A stretch of 64,000 bases of DNA from Microvirga aerilata (GTDB lineage Bacteria > Pseudomonadota > Alphaproteobacteria > Rhizobiales > Beijerinckiaceae), in NCBI RefSeq assembly GCF_016743775.1, contig NZ_JAEQMY010000020.1:1-64000 (forward strand), read 5' to 3'. The position numbers were made by a program, and so were the translations under genes. The notes below the pieces were generated by a model, which saw nothing but the letters and a program-made list of their open reading frames with translations, was not told the DNA's origin and did no database searches. How positions within the stretch are numbered: position 1 is the first letter of the stretch; each line of letters opens with the position of its first letter. Positions 52,002 through 60,742 of the stretch are shown here, piece after piece.

Positions 52002-53129
52002 ATGTTGCACAAGCCGTATCCCTTACGCCGCCGCGCCTTGCGCAAAAACCGGCGCAGCCTTTTTCTGACGGCGGCTCTCGTGGCGGTCTCGCTGAGCCCT
52101 CTGGCCTATTTCGCCGACTTCAACCTTCAAAGCGATGCGCCACCTGCTCCATCCGTGAACAGCGCCTCCAACCAGGCGCCCGCACCAGCGGCTCCCGTGA
52201 TCGCCTCGAGCAGGGCCTATGACCCGGCGCTGGTCGATCCGACTCCTTCCATGAAGCCGGATGCGCTCAACTTCGCTCAGAACGCACCGCTCCAGGCGGC
52301 GTTCAGGTCATCGGTCGTCCAGCGGGAAGCCAGTGTCGAACCGCAACCGCAGGAGCCTGCTCAACCGGCGGCGCCAGTTGCGATGGCGCAGGTCGTCCAG
52401 CCGATGCCCGCCTCGGTGCCGCTGCCGATGCCGCGTCCCGCCGATCTGCGGGCTCCGAAGCCTCTCGCGACATCGCGGGTGGCAAGCGCGCCGGCAGCTC
52501 CCGTGAACCCAGCGACACCGGCCCTGCCGAGCGCACCGGCGGACAACCGCTCTTTCATCGAGAAGCTCTTTGGCGTCCGCCCCGCCTCCGCGCCCGACGC
52601 CGCTCTCGGCTATGCGTCCCTGGACAGGGGCACGGGCAGCATCGCGCCCACCTCACGCTTCAGTCCCGCTCCCGATCTCGCAGGCAGCGGAACCGCGGTC
52701 TATGACATCGTGGCCCAGGTGGTGGTCATGCCGAACGGCGAGCGGCTGGAAGCGCATTCGGGTCTCGGCGACAAGATGGACGATCCGCGCCACGTGAACG
52801 TGCGGATGCAAGGCGCCACGCCGCCGGGCACCTACGTCATCACCGAACGCGAAGCGCTGTTCCACGGGGTGCGGGCGTTGCGTCTCACCCCGGTGGGCGG
52901 CAGCGCCGCCATCTACGGCCGCGACGGCATCCTGGCGCACACCTATTTGCTCGGGCCCAGAGGGGACTCGAACGGGTGCGTGTCCTTCAAGAACTACGAC
53001 CGGTTCCTCCAGGCTTACCTGAGAGGCGAGGTGAAGCGCCTGATCGTGACCGCCGGACGCGGCCAGGATCTCCTGCCCCGTCTGGCCAACCGGACCGGCT
53101 CCTCCCGACGCTCGGCCAACAACAGCTGA
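52002..53129 (+). CDS. DUF2778 (Tlde1-like) cell-wall-associated protein
   Basis: The ~375-residue protein has a basic N-terminus, one transmembrane/signal segment (SLFLTAALVAVSLSPLAYF), a long proline/alanine-rich region (about 45-215) and a C-terminal DUF2778 domain with the His and Cys of an L,D-transpeptidase-like site: AHTYLLGPRGDSNGCVSFKN. In Tlde1 effectors this domain acts on peptidoglycan tetrapeptides. Here a chromosomal, membrane-anchored wall enzyme is more likely than a toxin. The start is ATG 52002, or ATG 51948 with 18 more residues. Confidence 0.85.
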   Translation: MLHKPYPLRRRALRKNRRSLFLTAALVAVSLSPLAYFADFNLQSDAPPAPSVNSASNQAPAPAAPVIASSRAYDPALVDPTPSMKPDALNFAQNAPLQAAFRSSVVQREASVEPQPQEPAQPAAPVAMAQVVQPMPASVPLPMPRPADLRAPKPLATSRVASAPAAPVNPATPALPSAPADNRSFIEKLFGVRPASAPDAALGYASLDRGTGSIAPTSRFSPAPDLAGSGTAVYDIVAQVVVMPNGERLEAHSGLGDKMDDPRHVNVRMQGATPPGTYVITEREALFHGVRALRLTPVGGSAAIYGRDGILAHTYLLGPRGDSNGCVSFKNYDRFLQAYLRGEVKRLIVTAGRGQDLLPRLANRTGSSRRSANNS

Positions 53130-53342
53130 GAGGCGGCTTGCGCCCCGGATGCCTCCAGGATGCTCTCAGCAGGCCGCAATGCCTGCGGTCCTCGACCCGA
53201 ACTGTGATGCTTGGCTCAATCCGGTCGAATTCGGATAGATCCGCATGCGCTGACATGCCCCCTAAAGCCTGCGATTCGCGGCCTTGCATGGAGGCGCTCC
53301 GGGCCTAGTTCATGATGGGCATCGCCAGGAGGAGAGACGGGC

Positions 53343-54521
53343 ATGATGGAAGATCCGCGATCTGCGGCGGAACGGGCTGACAACCTGCATGGCGGAGACG
53401 TCGGGTCGCGCCATCCGTCCACACCGGGGTCGCCTCGCCTCCTTCGCGTCGCCTTGGCCGCCACGATCCTTTTCACCGGATTTCTGGGCGCAGCGCCGTC
53501 CCAGGCGCAAGGGCTGGGCTTTCTTGTGCCGGCTCCTGCCAAGGACAAAGTTCAGGCCAAGCCGAAATACGATTGCGACACCCCCGGCGCACCCGTGATC
53601 TCCCTCGATGTCCAGAGCAAGTACAAGCAGGACGAGGCCAGCAAGGCGACGATCGACGAAGAGGCCGAGGAGGCTTACTCCGAGGCGGTGGAGCCCTTGC
53701 GCGAATATGCCAAGAACCTCGTGAGGATCTCCAACGCCTATGTGAAGTCGGATCCGAGGAACACCCTAGCGGCCACTTGCGCGCTGACCTGGCTGAACCA
53801 CTGGGCCGCGGCGGATGCGATGACCGCCATGCGCTCGAAGCAGGCCCGCTTCAATCTCGGCCAGGCGCTCGGCGGCTTCGCGCTGGCCTACCTGCAGATC
53901 CGCAACGCGCCGGGTTTGGCGGAGGACCAGAAGAAACGCGTCGAGGCCTGGCTGAAGGCCCTGGGCTTGCAGATCCAGGAGTTCATGGACGGCAACAAGG
54001 AAGTTTCAGGCAGGAACAACCATCGTTACTGGGCCGGCTTGAGCGCCGCCGCAGCCGGAATCGCCAGCGGCGACAAGCGGCTCACCGACTGGGGCATCGA
54101 CAGCGCGCGGATCGGCCTTGCGCAGATCACGCCGGACGGCACCCTGCCGCTTGAAGTGAAGCGCGGCAAACGCGCCCGCGACTACCACATCTTCGCGGCC
54201 CAGCCGCTGGTCGCCACCGCCGAACTGGCTCGCAGCCAGGGCGTCGATCTCTATGCGGAGAACGACGGCGCTTTGAGCAAGCTGGTGAAGCGGGTGGTGG
54301 ATTCCCTCGACGATCCGTCCTTTTTTGAGAAGGCCAGCGGCACGAAGCAGGAGGCCTATCCGGGCGGCGACACGGTGCCGGCCAACCGCATCGCCTGGCT
54401 GGAAATCCACCAGAGCCGTTTCCCCTCACCTGAGGCTGAAGCGGTCCTGGAGGAAAAACGCCCTGTCGCCTCCAGCGGAATCGGTGGGGATATGACGCTG
54501 CTGTTTCACGGCAAGGAGTGA
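53343..54521 (+). CDS. alginate lyase family (PL5-like) periplasmic protein
   Basis: The 392-residue protein has a late signal sequence (hydrophobic run LRVALAATILFTGFLGAAPSQA, residues about 34-55) and an alpha/alpha-barrel domain with NNHRYWAG near 222, the AlgL signature carrying catalytic Asn and His, and TLPLEVKRGKRARDYH near 263. PL5 lyases cleave polymannuronate by beta-elimination, usually in alginate export. No other alginate genes are near, so the natural polymer is uncertain. A second ATG at 53346 is possible. Confidence 0.88.
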   Translation: MMEDPRSAAERADNLHGGDVGSRHPSTPGSPRLLRVALAATILFTGFLGAAPSQAQGLGFLVPAPAKDKVQAKPKYDCDTPGAPVISLDVQSKYKQDEASKATIDEEAEEAYSEAVEPLREYAKNLVRISNAYVKSDPRNTLAATCALTWLNHWAAADAMTAMRSKQARFNLGQALGGFALAYLQIRNAPGLAEDQKKRVEAWLKALGLQIQEFMDGNKEVSGRNNHRYWAGLSAAAAGIASGDKRLTDWGIDSARIGLAQITPDGTLPLEVKRGKRARDYHIFAAQPLVATAELARSQGVDLYAENDGALSKLVKRVVDSLDDPSFFEKASGTKQEAYPGGDTVPANRIAWLEIHQSRFPSPEAEAVLEEKRPVASSGIGGDMTLLFHGKE

Positions 54522-54544
54522 AGCGCAGGGGCAGCGGGATAAAT

Positions 54545-54588
54545 GTTCCTGTTTTGTTCTTGACTTCTGCGGCAATCTTGGCTATATC
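54545..54588 (+). promoter_or_regulatory. LexA box overlapping a sigma70-type promoter (copy 2)
   Basis: GTTC-CTGTTTT-GTTC at 54545-54559, then TTGACT (54560-54565), 17 bp and TATATC (54583-54588). Compared with copy 1 the LexA box and -10 are unchanged while most of the spacer differs, which argues for selection on the promoter elements and their spacing. Confidence 0.85.
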
Positions 54589-54593
54589 GTTGC

Positions 54594-54900
54594 ACAGCCT
54601 GGTCCTGACGAGGGGCGCGCTCGCGAGGCGTCGCAGTGTGGGAGCAGGCACGGTCCTGTGCATGAGCTCAACGCAGGCTCATGGGGCAGGAGGCCCTGGT
54701 GAGGGGCCGGAAGCGGGTTGGGCCCAGGGCCTCCAGCATGGCCGCCTTGGGCCAGCGCCGCACCGGTCGCACCAGTCCGCCTGAAAAGAACCGTGCGCGA
54801 AGAGGCAGTTCGGCTCTTCCCTTTCATACCACAGCGAGCCGGGCTGCATCGCGCGCCACCCTCGTGTGCTCTTCAGGCTCGCAGCCCAAGGCTGCGGGCC
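54594..54900 (+). ncRNA. candidate SOS-induced structured RNA (copy 2)
   Basis: Near-identical partner of the unit at 45757-46063. It differs only at the CATGAGC-hairpin loop (GTG to TCA, about 54667) and a block near 54849 (AGCTT to ATCGC), and ends in the same GGCTCGCAGCC/GGCTGCGGGCC hairpin at 54876-54900. Identity stops about 11 bp after the hairpin, where the two loci become unrelated. No gene follows on this strand; a REP-like palindrome and a convergent esterase gene come next. Confidence 0.5.
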
Positions 54901-54990
54901 CGAAGGCGCTGGATCTTTGACAAGCACACCATCAGCACCCCCCGCACGAAGCATGAGCGAAGATCCGGGAGCGCGAGCAGAATAAAGCAC

Positions 54991-55118
54991 TGTCATCCCG
55001 GGGCTGCGCAGCAGAGCCCGGGATCCATAGCCGCTGACGATGCAGAAAGAGGCGCGACGCTGTTCGCCCTGTCCTACACCGTCGCGGTTATGGATCCCCG
55101 CCTACGCGGGGATGACAG
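54991..55118. repeat. paired REP-like palindromic unit
   Basis: TGTCATCCCGGGGCTGCGCA...GAGCCCGGGATCCATA is followed after ~60 bp by the inverted-type TATGGATCCCCGCC...GCGGGGATGACAG. Each half is a palindrome, and the two face each other, as in the repetitive extragenic palindromes of Rhizobiales. It occupies most of the otherwise empty stretch 54912-55232. Confidence 0.8.
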
Positions 55119-55232
55119 CGTTGAGGATCCAGTACTTGATCCTGCACCCGATCCCGGACCGGCACACGCCGGCGGGCATAGCAGTGTCGACCGGGGGGTA
55201 GCGAGCCCTCCATCGTCCCTCCCGGGTCACTC

Positions 55233-56060
55233 CTAAGAACGCAGGAAATCCAGCATCAGCCGGTTGAGCTGCGAGGCATGCGTGGCTGCAAAGCCGTGCG
55301 GTGCGCCCTGGACCACCTCGAGACGGCTCCCGGCGATCATCTCATGCGAGCGCTGGCCCGAAACCTCCAGGGGCACGATACGGTCGCTGTCGCCGTGGAT
55401 GACCAGGGTGGAAATCGTGATCGTCTTCAGGTCCTCGCGGAAGTCGGTGGTGCCGAAGGCGACGATGCACTGCTGGGTTCCGAGCGGCGAAGCACCCCAG
55501 GCGATCCACTTGCTGAAGGGGATCAGGTCGTTGCCGGCCTCGTTCAAACCCTGGTCGGCGTTGTAGAAATTCGGGAAGAACCCGTCGAGGAAGCCGATGC
55601 GGTCCTTCTTCACCGCGCCCAGCATGCCGTCGAACACCTCCTGGCCCACGCCGTCCGGGTTGTCGTCGGTCTTGAGCAGGAAGGGCGGTACGGCGCCGAG
55701 CAGCATGGCCTTCGCCACCCGATCCGAGCCGTAGCGTCCAAGATAGCGGGCCACCTCGCCGCCGCCCATGGAGAAGCCGGCCAGCACCGCATCGCGCAGG
55801 TCGAGATGCTCCATCAGGTCGTTGAGATCGGACGCGAAGGTGTCGTAGTCGTAGCCGCCCGCGGGCTTGCCGGATTCGCCGAAGCCGCGCCGGTCATAGG
55901 CCACGCAGCGATATCCCGCCTCCGTCAGCGCCGTGATCTGCTGTTCCCACATGCGGTGGCTGAGCGGCCAGCCATGGATGAGAACGACAGGCTGCCCCTG
56001 CCCCAGGTCCTGATAGTAGAGGTCGGTCGCAGGCGCGCCCGTGGTTTTCACGTATGGCAT
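55233..56060 (-). CDS. alpha/beta hydrolase, non-heme chloroperoxidase/arylesterase-like
   Basis: The 275-residue protein begins MPYVKTTGAPATDLYYQDLG and has VVLIHGWPLSHRMWE, nucleophile AGFSMGGGEVARYLGRYG near 97, acid in IHGDSDRIVPLE near 225 and His in QGAPHGFAATH near 254. It is characteristic of cofactor-free haloperoxidases, which are esterases or perhydrolases. It is cytoplasmic. ATG 56060 is chosen; upstream in-frame sequence to 56438 is not similar to the family. Confidence 0.93.
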   Translation of the reverse strand: MPYVKTTGAPATDLYYQDLGQGQPVVLIHGWPLSHRMWEQQITALTEAGYRCVAYDRRGFGESGKPAGGYDYDTFASDLNDLMEHLDLRDAVLAGFSMGGGEVARYLGRYGSDRVAKAMLLGAVPPFLLKTDDNPDGVGQEVFDGMLGAVKKDRIGFLDGFFPNFYNADQGLNEAGNDLIPFSKWIAWGASPLGTQQCIVAFGTTDFREDLKTITISTLVIHGDSDRIVPLEVSGQRSHEMIAGSRLEVVQGAPHGFAATHASQLNRLMLDFLRS

Positions 56061-56364
56061 CGTGGTCTTCCCTTGTGCGGTGGATTTGGACGGGACAAAT
56101 GGACTGAACTCCAGGCCCACAACAGACCTTGGAGCGCATTCCGTTTCGTCAAGCTCGCCCGGGCGCTTTCGCACGAAGGAGGCATCAGGGTTGCGGCCAT
56201 CGCACGAGGTGGGCAAACCTCGTCCGGCCGAAGAGCAGGCCTCAGGCCTCTGCTCTGGGGGCAACGGCACCAGAGCTCCCGTTTGGAGTTGAGGAATGGG
56301 GTATCGGACGATAGCGGCCCGAGGGTGCCGGCATGCGCTTCGATCAGGAGCCGAAGGGGGATTC
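56061..56364. other. 304-bp divergent gap
   Basis: It separates the haloperoxidase-like gene (-) and the GH43-like gene (+) and must hold both promoters. No motif or repeat was recognised beyond the GGGGG ribosome-binding stretch at 56356-56360. Confidence 0.3.
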
Positions 56365-57828
56365 ATGGACGGCAAGCAGAACGACGAGGTGAGGCTGAAG
56401 GCGCCGGCGCGGGCGCCCGTTCCGTTCGAGCTTCGCATCGCGCCGACGAATGGCGGGCACGTTTTCGACGTCGCCGGACCGGATCCCGCATCGGGCGGGA
56501 CGGCGTCGCACCGGCATGAGCTCTCCGGCCGGGAGCAGAACGATTATCTCGCATTGTTCGAGGGGATTTCCCGCACCTTCGGCACCCGCCTCCCCCGCAA
56601 CCGCCAGGAGAGCGAGCCGTCCACCTTCACGGCTCCCTACCGGGTGCTGCTCGACCGCAACATCGCGCCGGAGATCTGGTACGGCTATGGCGATCCCGCC
56701 GTCACCCGGGTTCCGGCCGAGCGGACCGGCGACGGCGACTGGTACTACCTGTTTGCCACCTCCAACGACGCGCCGAACTCGTTCCCGATCCTGCGCTCCA
56801 GAACCCTCGACACCTGGGAACTCACGGGCTTCGTGTTCCCGGAAGGCCGGAAGCCCGCTTGGGCCATGGACGGCGTGAATGTCAGCGACTACTGGGCCCC
56901 CGAGATGCACATGACGGAGGAGAGCTTCCTGGTGTGCTTCACGGCCAGGGAAAAGAGCGGCGCGCTGGCCATTGGGCTGGCGCGGTCCTCCAGCCCCGAG
57001 GGCCCGTTCGAGAGCGACGAGGCGCCCATCATCGGCGGAGGCGTGATCGATCCCCACCTCTTCGTCGGACGCGACGGGCGCTCCTTCCTGTTCTGGAAGG
57101 AGGACTCGAACGATGTCTGGCCGAGCCTGCTGAGCGCATTCCTGCACGATCATCCGGATCGGACAGGAACGCTCTTCCCCCTGTCCGAGGACCAGCGGAC
57201 GGCCTCGCTCGCGCTCACGCTCTGGCCCTGGGTGAAGACGCTCGAGCCCATGGAGCGCTTCCTCGTGCAGCAGGTGCTGATCGAAGCGGTGGTGGCCGAT
57301 TTCGCGGGCTTCCGGGAGCGCCTGCAGGCCCTGCTCGGCGGTGGAATGCCAGAAGCGGCCCAGGCCGGGATCCGGGGCATCCTCACCGCCCTGCGCACCC
57401 CGGTCTACGCGCAGGAGTTCGATCCTCGTACCCGCAAGCTCCTCGGGGAGCGCCGGATCGTGCTTGAAAACGATCAGGTGTGGGAGGCCCATCTCATCGA
57501 GGGGATTTGGGTGCTCGAACATGCGGGCCTCTTCTACATGTTCTATGCCGGCAACGATTTCTCGACGCCGGAATACGGCACCGGCGTTGCAGTCGCGCCG
57601 TCGCCGCTCGGCCCTTACCGCAAGATGGACCGCCCTCTCCTGCGCTCGTCCGCGGAGTGGGTCGGGCCGGGCCACCCCTCCGTCGCTCCAGGACCGGATG
57701 GAGCGCCATGGCTCTTCCTGCATGCGTTCTTTCCTGGGGAAGCCGGGTACAAGAAGTTCCGCGCGCTGCTCGCCGTGCCTTTGCACTTCGACCGGGAGAG
57801 CGTAACGGTTCAGCCTGCTTCCTCCTGA
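56365..57828 (+). CDS. glycoside hydrolase family 43-like beta-propeller protein
   Basis: The 487-residue protein has repeated beta-propeller blades with GH43-like motifs: YYLFATSNDAPNSFPILRS, SDYWAPEMH, GVIDPHLFVGRDGRSFLFWKE, VWEAHLIEGIWVL and GPGHPSVAPGPDGAPW. GH43/GH32-type propellers cleave arabinose, xylose or fructose linkages. The insertion around 270-370 (WPWVKTLEPMERFLVQQ) is unusual. No signal peptide is evident, suggesting a cytosolic role. The start is ATG 56365. Confidence 0.78.
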   Translation: MDGKQNDEVRLKAPARAPVPFELRIAPTNGGHVFDVAGPDPASGGTASHRHELSGREQNDYLALFEGISRTFGTRLPRNRQESEPSTFTAPYRVLLDRNIAPEIWYGYGDPAVTRVPAERTGDGDWYYLFATSNDAPNSFPILRSRTLDTWELTGFVFPEGRKPAWAMDGVNVSDYWAPEMHMTEESFLVCFTAREKSGALAIGLARSSSPEGPFESDEAPIIGGGVIDPHLFVGRDGRSFLFWKEDSNDVWPSLLSAFLHDHPDRTGTLFPLSEDQRTASLALTLWPWVKTLEPMERFLVQQVLIEAVVADFAGFRERLQALLGGGMPEAAQAGIRGILTALRTPVYAQEFDPRTRKLLGERRIVLENDQVWEAHLIEGIWVLEHAGLFYMFYAGNDFSTPEYGTGVAVAPSPLGPYRKMDRPLLRSSAEWVGPGHPSVAPGPDGAPWLFLHAFFPGEAGYKKFRALLAVPLHFDRESVTVQPASS

Positions 57829-57858
57829 AGCAAACCAATCCTGTCATGGGGCAACGCA

Positions 57859-58851
57859 GTGATCCGTGTTCTCGGCCTTGTTTTCACGTTCATCCTCGCG
57901 GCCAACACCGCAGAAGCCGGGGGCCTGTCCGATCCCGAGGGGCTGCGGGCAAAGCTCCAGGCCATCGCCAGCAGGCACCCGGGCCGGGTCGGCGTCTGCG
58001 CTCAGGATGAGCGCTCTGCCCCGATCTGCGTCAACGGGGATCAGCGCTTCTCCTTGCAGAGCGTGATGAAGGCGATCACCGCAGCAGCCGCGTTGGATGC
58101 CGTCGACCGGAATGCGATGAAGCTGGAGGAGCCGATCACCGTGCGCCGGAAGGACCTGAGCGTCTACGCTCAGCCCATTGCCGAAATGGTGGCAAAGCAC
58201 GGACAATTCGACACCACCATCGGAGACCTCATCCGCCGCGCCGTCGTGCAAAGCGACAACGCCGCGGTGGATAACCTTGTGGCGCGCCTCGGCGGACCTG
58301 AGGCGGTTCAGGCCTTTCTCAACCGAAAAGGCATCACGAACCTCAGGATCGATCGCGACGAGCGTCACCTCCAGGCCGAAACCATAGGGCTCGCCTGGAA
58401 GGCCGAATACGCCGATCCGAAGCGCTTCGCCGAAGCCCGGCAGGGGGTTCCGAAGCAGGCTCGCGACGCAGCCTACGAGGCTTACCGCAAGGATGAGCGG
58501 GACACGGCAACCCCGAAGGGCATGACCTCGTTCCTCCACGCGCTCATGACGGGACGCCTGCTCTCCCCCACTTCCACCCGGCACCTCTTGGATGTGATGA
58601 CCCAGACGGCCACGTTCCCGGACCGCCTGCGCGCAGGCGCCGCTCCCGGCTGGACGGTCGCTCACAAGACGGGCTCGAGCGGAACCTGGAACGGCATCGC
58701 GGCGGCGACGAACGATGTCGGCATCCTCACCGCTCCCGACGGGGGAAAGGTCGCGATTGCGGCCTTTGTCGCCGATTCGAAGGCTCCGTCGAAGGACAGG
58801 GCCGCCGCGATAGCCGCCGCCGCTCGGGCGGTCACCGCCTCCTACCGGTAG
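57859..58851 (+). CDS. class A beta-lactamase-like serine hydrolase
   Basis: The 330-residue protein has a signal peptide (about 1-20) and class A motifs: SVMK (Ser-x-x-Lys) near 68-71, SDN (VVQSDNAAVDN) near 131 and KTG (AHKTGSSG) near 271. The general-base Glu would be in DERDTATP near 214. This class hydrolyses penicillins, but chromosomal members without a regulator may be weak or act on peptidoglycan-like substrates. The GTG at 57859 is the start. It lies 30 bp after the GH43-like gene and 17 bp before psuK, so it may be co-transcribed with them. Confidence 0.85.
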   Translation: MIRVLGLVFTFILAANTAEAGGLSDPEGLRAKLQAIASRHPGRVGVCAQDERSAPICVNGDQRFSLQSVMKAITAAAALDAVDRNAMKLEEPITVRRKDLSVYAQPIAEMVAKHGQFDTTIGDLIRRAVVQSDNAAVDNLVARLGGPEAVQAFLNRKGITNLRIDRDERHLQAETIGLAWKAEYADPKRFAEARQGVPKQARDAAYEAYRKDERDTATPKGMTSFLHALMTGRLLSPTSTRHLLDVMTQTATFPDRLRAGAAPGWTVAHKTGSSGTWNGIAAATNDVGILTAPDGGKVAIAAFVADSKAPSKDRAAAIAAAARAVTASYR

Positions 58852-58868
58852 AGCGAAGGACCCGACCC

Positions 58869-59822
58869 ATGGAGCCGGAGGCAAGCAGGGTGGTCTGCAT
58901 CGGCGGGGCTGCCGTCGATCGCAAGTACCGCGCCTTGGATCCGGTCCGGCCGGGCACCTCCAATCCCGTCACATCCGAGCGCTCGTTCGGCGGGGTGGCC
59001 CGCAATGTGGCGGAGAACATCGCGAGGCTCGGCGCCCAGGTCTCCCTGGTGACGATCCTGGGCGACGACGAGAATGGCCGCGCCGTTCTCGAAGACCTGA
59101 GGCGCCTGCATATCGACGCGGGGCATGTGGCGATCCTGGGCGAGCATGCCACGGCGGAATATATTGCGGTCCTGCAGCCGGATGGCGATCTGGCGTTCGG
59201 CCTCGCCGACATGGCGATCTTCGACAGCCTGACCCCTGCCCTGCTCCGCGAAGCCCTGGCCGATCTTTCCTCCGCATGGATCTTCGCCGACTGCAACATG
59301 CCGTCCGAGACCCTGCACGAGTTGATCCGCCTCGCCCGCCGGCAACCGACCATGCTGGCGCTCGACGCGGTCTCGACCCCGAAGGTGATGCGCCTGCCAC
59401 GGGATCTCGCAGGGGTCGGGGTGCTGTTTCTCAATCGCGACGAGGCGCAAGCCTTTCTGGGCCATCCCAGCCCCTCGCCTGAAGCGGCAGCCGAGGAGCT
59501 CCTCGCCCGTGGGGCGCAGCGTGTCGTCCTGACCCTTGGGGCGGAAGGCCTGGTTGCAGCGGATCGATCCGGGCCCGTGCGGATCGGCGCAGTCGAGGCG
59601 CAGGTGGCCGATGCGACGGGCGCAGGCGATGCCTTGATCGCCGCCACGCTCGTGGCGATGCTGAACGGCCGCTCCCTTGCGGAGGCCGCCCGGCTGGGCA
59701 CCGCGGCGGCGGCCCTGACGGTCGAGAGCACGGCCAGCGTCCGGCCCGATCTTTCCCTGCCGTTGCTGGAAACCGCATTGTCGCGTAGAGCCCACCGATC
59801 CTTTGAACGCGAGCCCGGATGA
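58869..59822 (+). CDS. psuK: PfkB-family carbohydrate kinase, probable pseudouridine kinase
   Basis: The 317-residue PfkB kinase has an N-terminal VVCIGGAAVDRKYRA, FGGVARNVAENIARLG near 44, and the C-terminal PfkB signature VADATGAGDALIAATL near 245 with the catalytic Asp. It overlaps psuG (ATGA), and PsuK phosphorylates pseudouridine to give the PsuG substrate, so the assignment rests on family plus partner. It acts in the cytoplasm in pseudouridine salvage from RNA turnover. Confidence 0.9.
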   Translation: MEPEASRVVCIGGAAVDRKYRALDPVRPGTSNPVTSERSFGGVARNVAENIARLGAQVSLVTILGDDENGRAVLEDLRRLHIDAGHVAILGEHATAEYIAVLQPDGDLAFGLADMAIFDSLTPALLREALADLSSAWIFADCNMPSETLHELIRLARRQPTMLALDAVSTPKVMRLPRDLAGVGVLFLNRDEAQAFLGHPSPSPEAAAEELLARGAQRVVLTLGAEGLVAADRSGPVRIGAVEAQVADATGAGDALIAATLVAMLNGRSLAEAARLGTAAAALTVESTASVRPDLSLPLLETALSRRAHRSFEREPG

Positions 59823-60742
59823 GTCACCCCATGGTCAGCCAGTTTCTCGATATCGCTCCCGAGGTGCAATCGACCCTGAGCCAGGGCGGAGCCGTCGTGG
59901 CGCTCGAATCCACCATCATCACCCACGGCATGCCCTATCCGCAGAACGTGGCGACCGCCCGCGAGGTGGAGGCCGTGGTGCGGGAGAACGGGGCCGTTCC
60001 GGCAACGATCGCCATCATCGGAGGACGCATCAAGATCGGCCTCTCGCCCGAGGAGCTCGAGTGGCTCGGCACAGCCAAGGACGTGATGAAGCTGAGCCGC
60101 GCCGACCTGCCCTACGCGGTCGCCTCCGGGCGCCATGGGGCGACGACGGTAGCCGCCACCATGATCTGTGCCCATCTGGCGGGCATCCGGGTCTTTGCTA
60201 CGGGGGGTATCGGCGGCGTGCACCAAGGCGTCGAGGCCACCATGGATATCTCGGCAGATCTCGACGAGCTGGCCAGAACCCCCGTGGCGGTGATCTGTGC
60301 AGGCGCCAAGGCCATCCTCGACCTGCCGCGGACACTCGAATATCTCGAAACCTGCGGGGTGCCGGTCGTGGGCTATCGCACGGACTGCTTTCCGGCTTTC
60401 TGGAGCAGGACGAGCGAGCTGCCGGTTCCCCTGCGCCTCGACAGCCCGGAGGCAATGGCCGACCTCATCCGCACCAAGGAGGCGCTTGGGCTCGAAGGCG
60501 GCGTCCTCGTGGCCAATCCGGTTCCGACCGCCCATGAGATCCCGGCCGACGAGATGAGAACCTTCATCGACGCCGCCGTGGCCGAGGCGAAAGCCCGCGG
60601 CGTGGCGGGCAAGGCGGTGACGCCCTTCCTGCTATTCCATCTGTTCGAGAAGACCGGCGGACGAAGCCTTGCCACCAACATTGCGCTGGTAAAGAACAAC
60701 GCCGCCTTGGCCGCGCAGCTTGCCGCCTCATTGTCTCAATGA
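59819..60742 (+). CDS. psuG: pseudouridine-5'-phosphate glycosidase
   Basis: The 307-residue protein is PsuG throughout: VVALESTIITHGMPYPQNV near 27-45, PATIAIIGGRIKIGL near 60, KLSRADLPYAVASG near 90 with GATTVAATM, GGIGGVHQG near 128, and NPVPTAHEIP near 240. It splits pseudouridine 5'-phosphate into ribose 5-phosphate and uracil. It overlaps psuK by four bases and ends 7 bp inside the convergent MFS gene. Confidence 0.96.
   Translation: MSHPMVSQFLDIAPEVQSTLSQGGAVVALESTIITHGMPYPQNVATAREVEAVVRENGAVPATIAIIGGRIKIGLSPEELEWLGTAKDVMKLSRADLPYAVASGRHGATTVAATMICAHLAGIRVFATGGIGGVHQGVEATMDISADLDELARTPVAVICAGAKAILDLPRTLEYLETCGVPVVGYRTDCFPAFWSRTSELPVPLRLDSPEAMADLIRTKEALGLEGGVLVANPVPTAHEIPADEMRTFIDAAVAEAKARGVAGKAVTPFLLFHLFEKTGGRSLATNIALVKNNAALAAQLAASLSQ

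Noticed and set aside
57859-58851. Acquired antibiotic-resistance gene
   Set aside because: Composition matches its surroundings and there is no regulator or mobile context; better seen as a chromosomal class A-like serine hydrolase.
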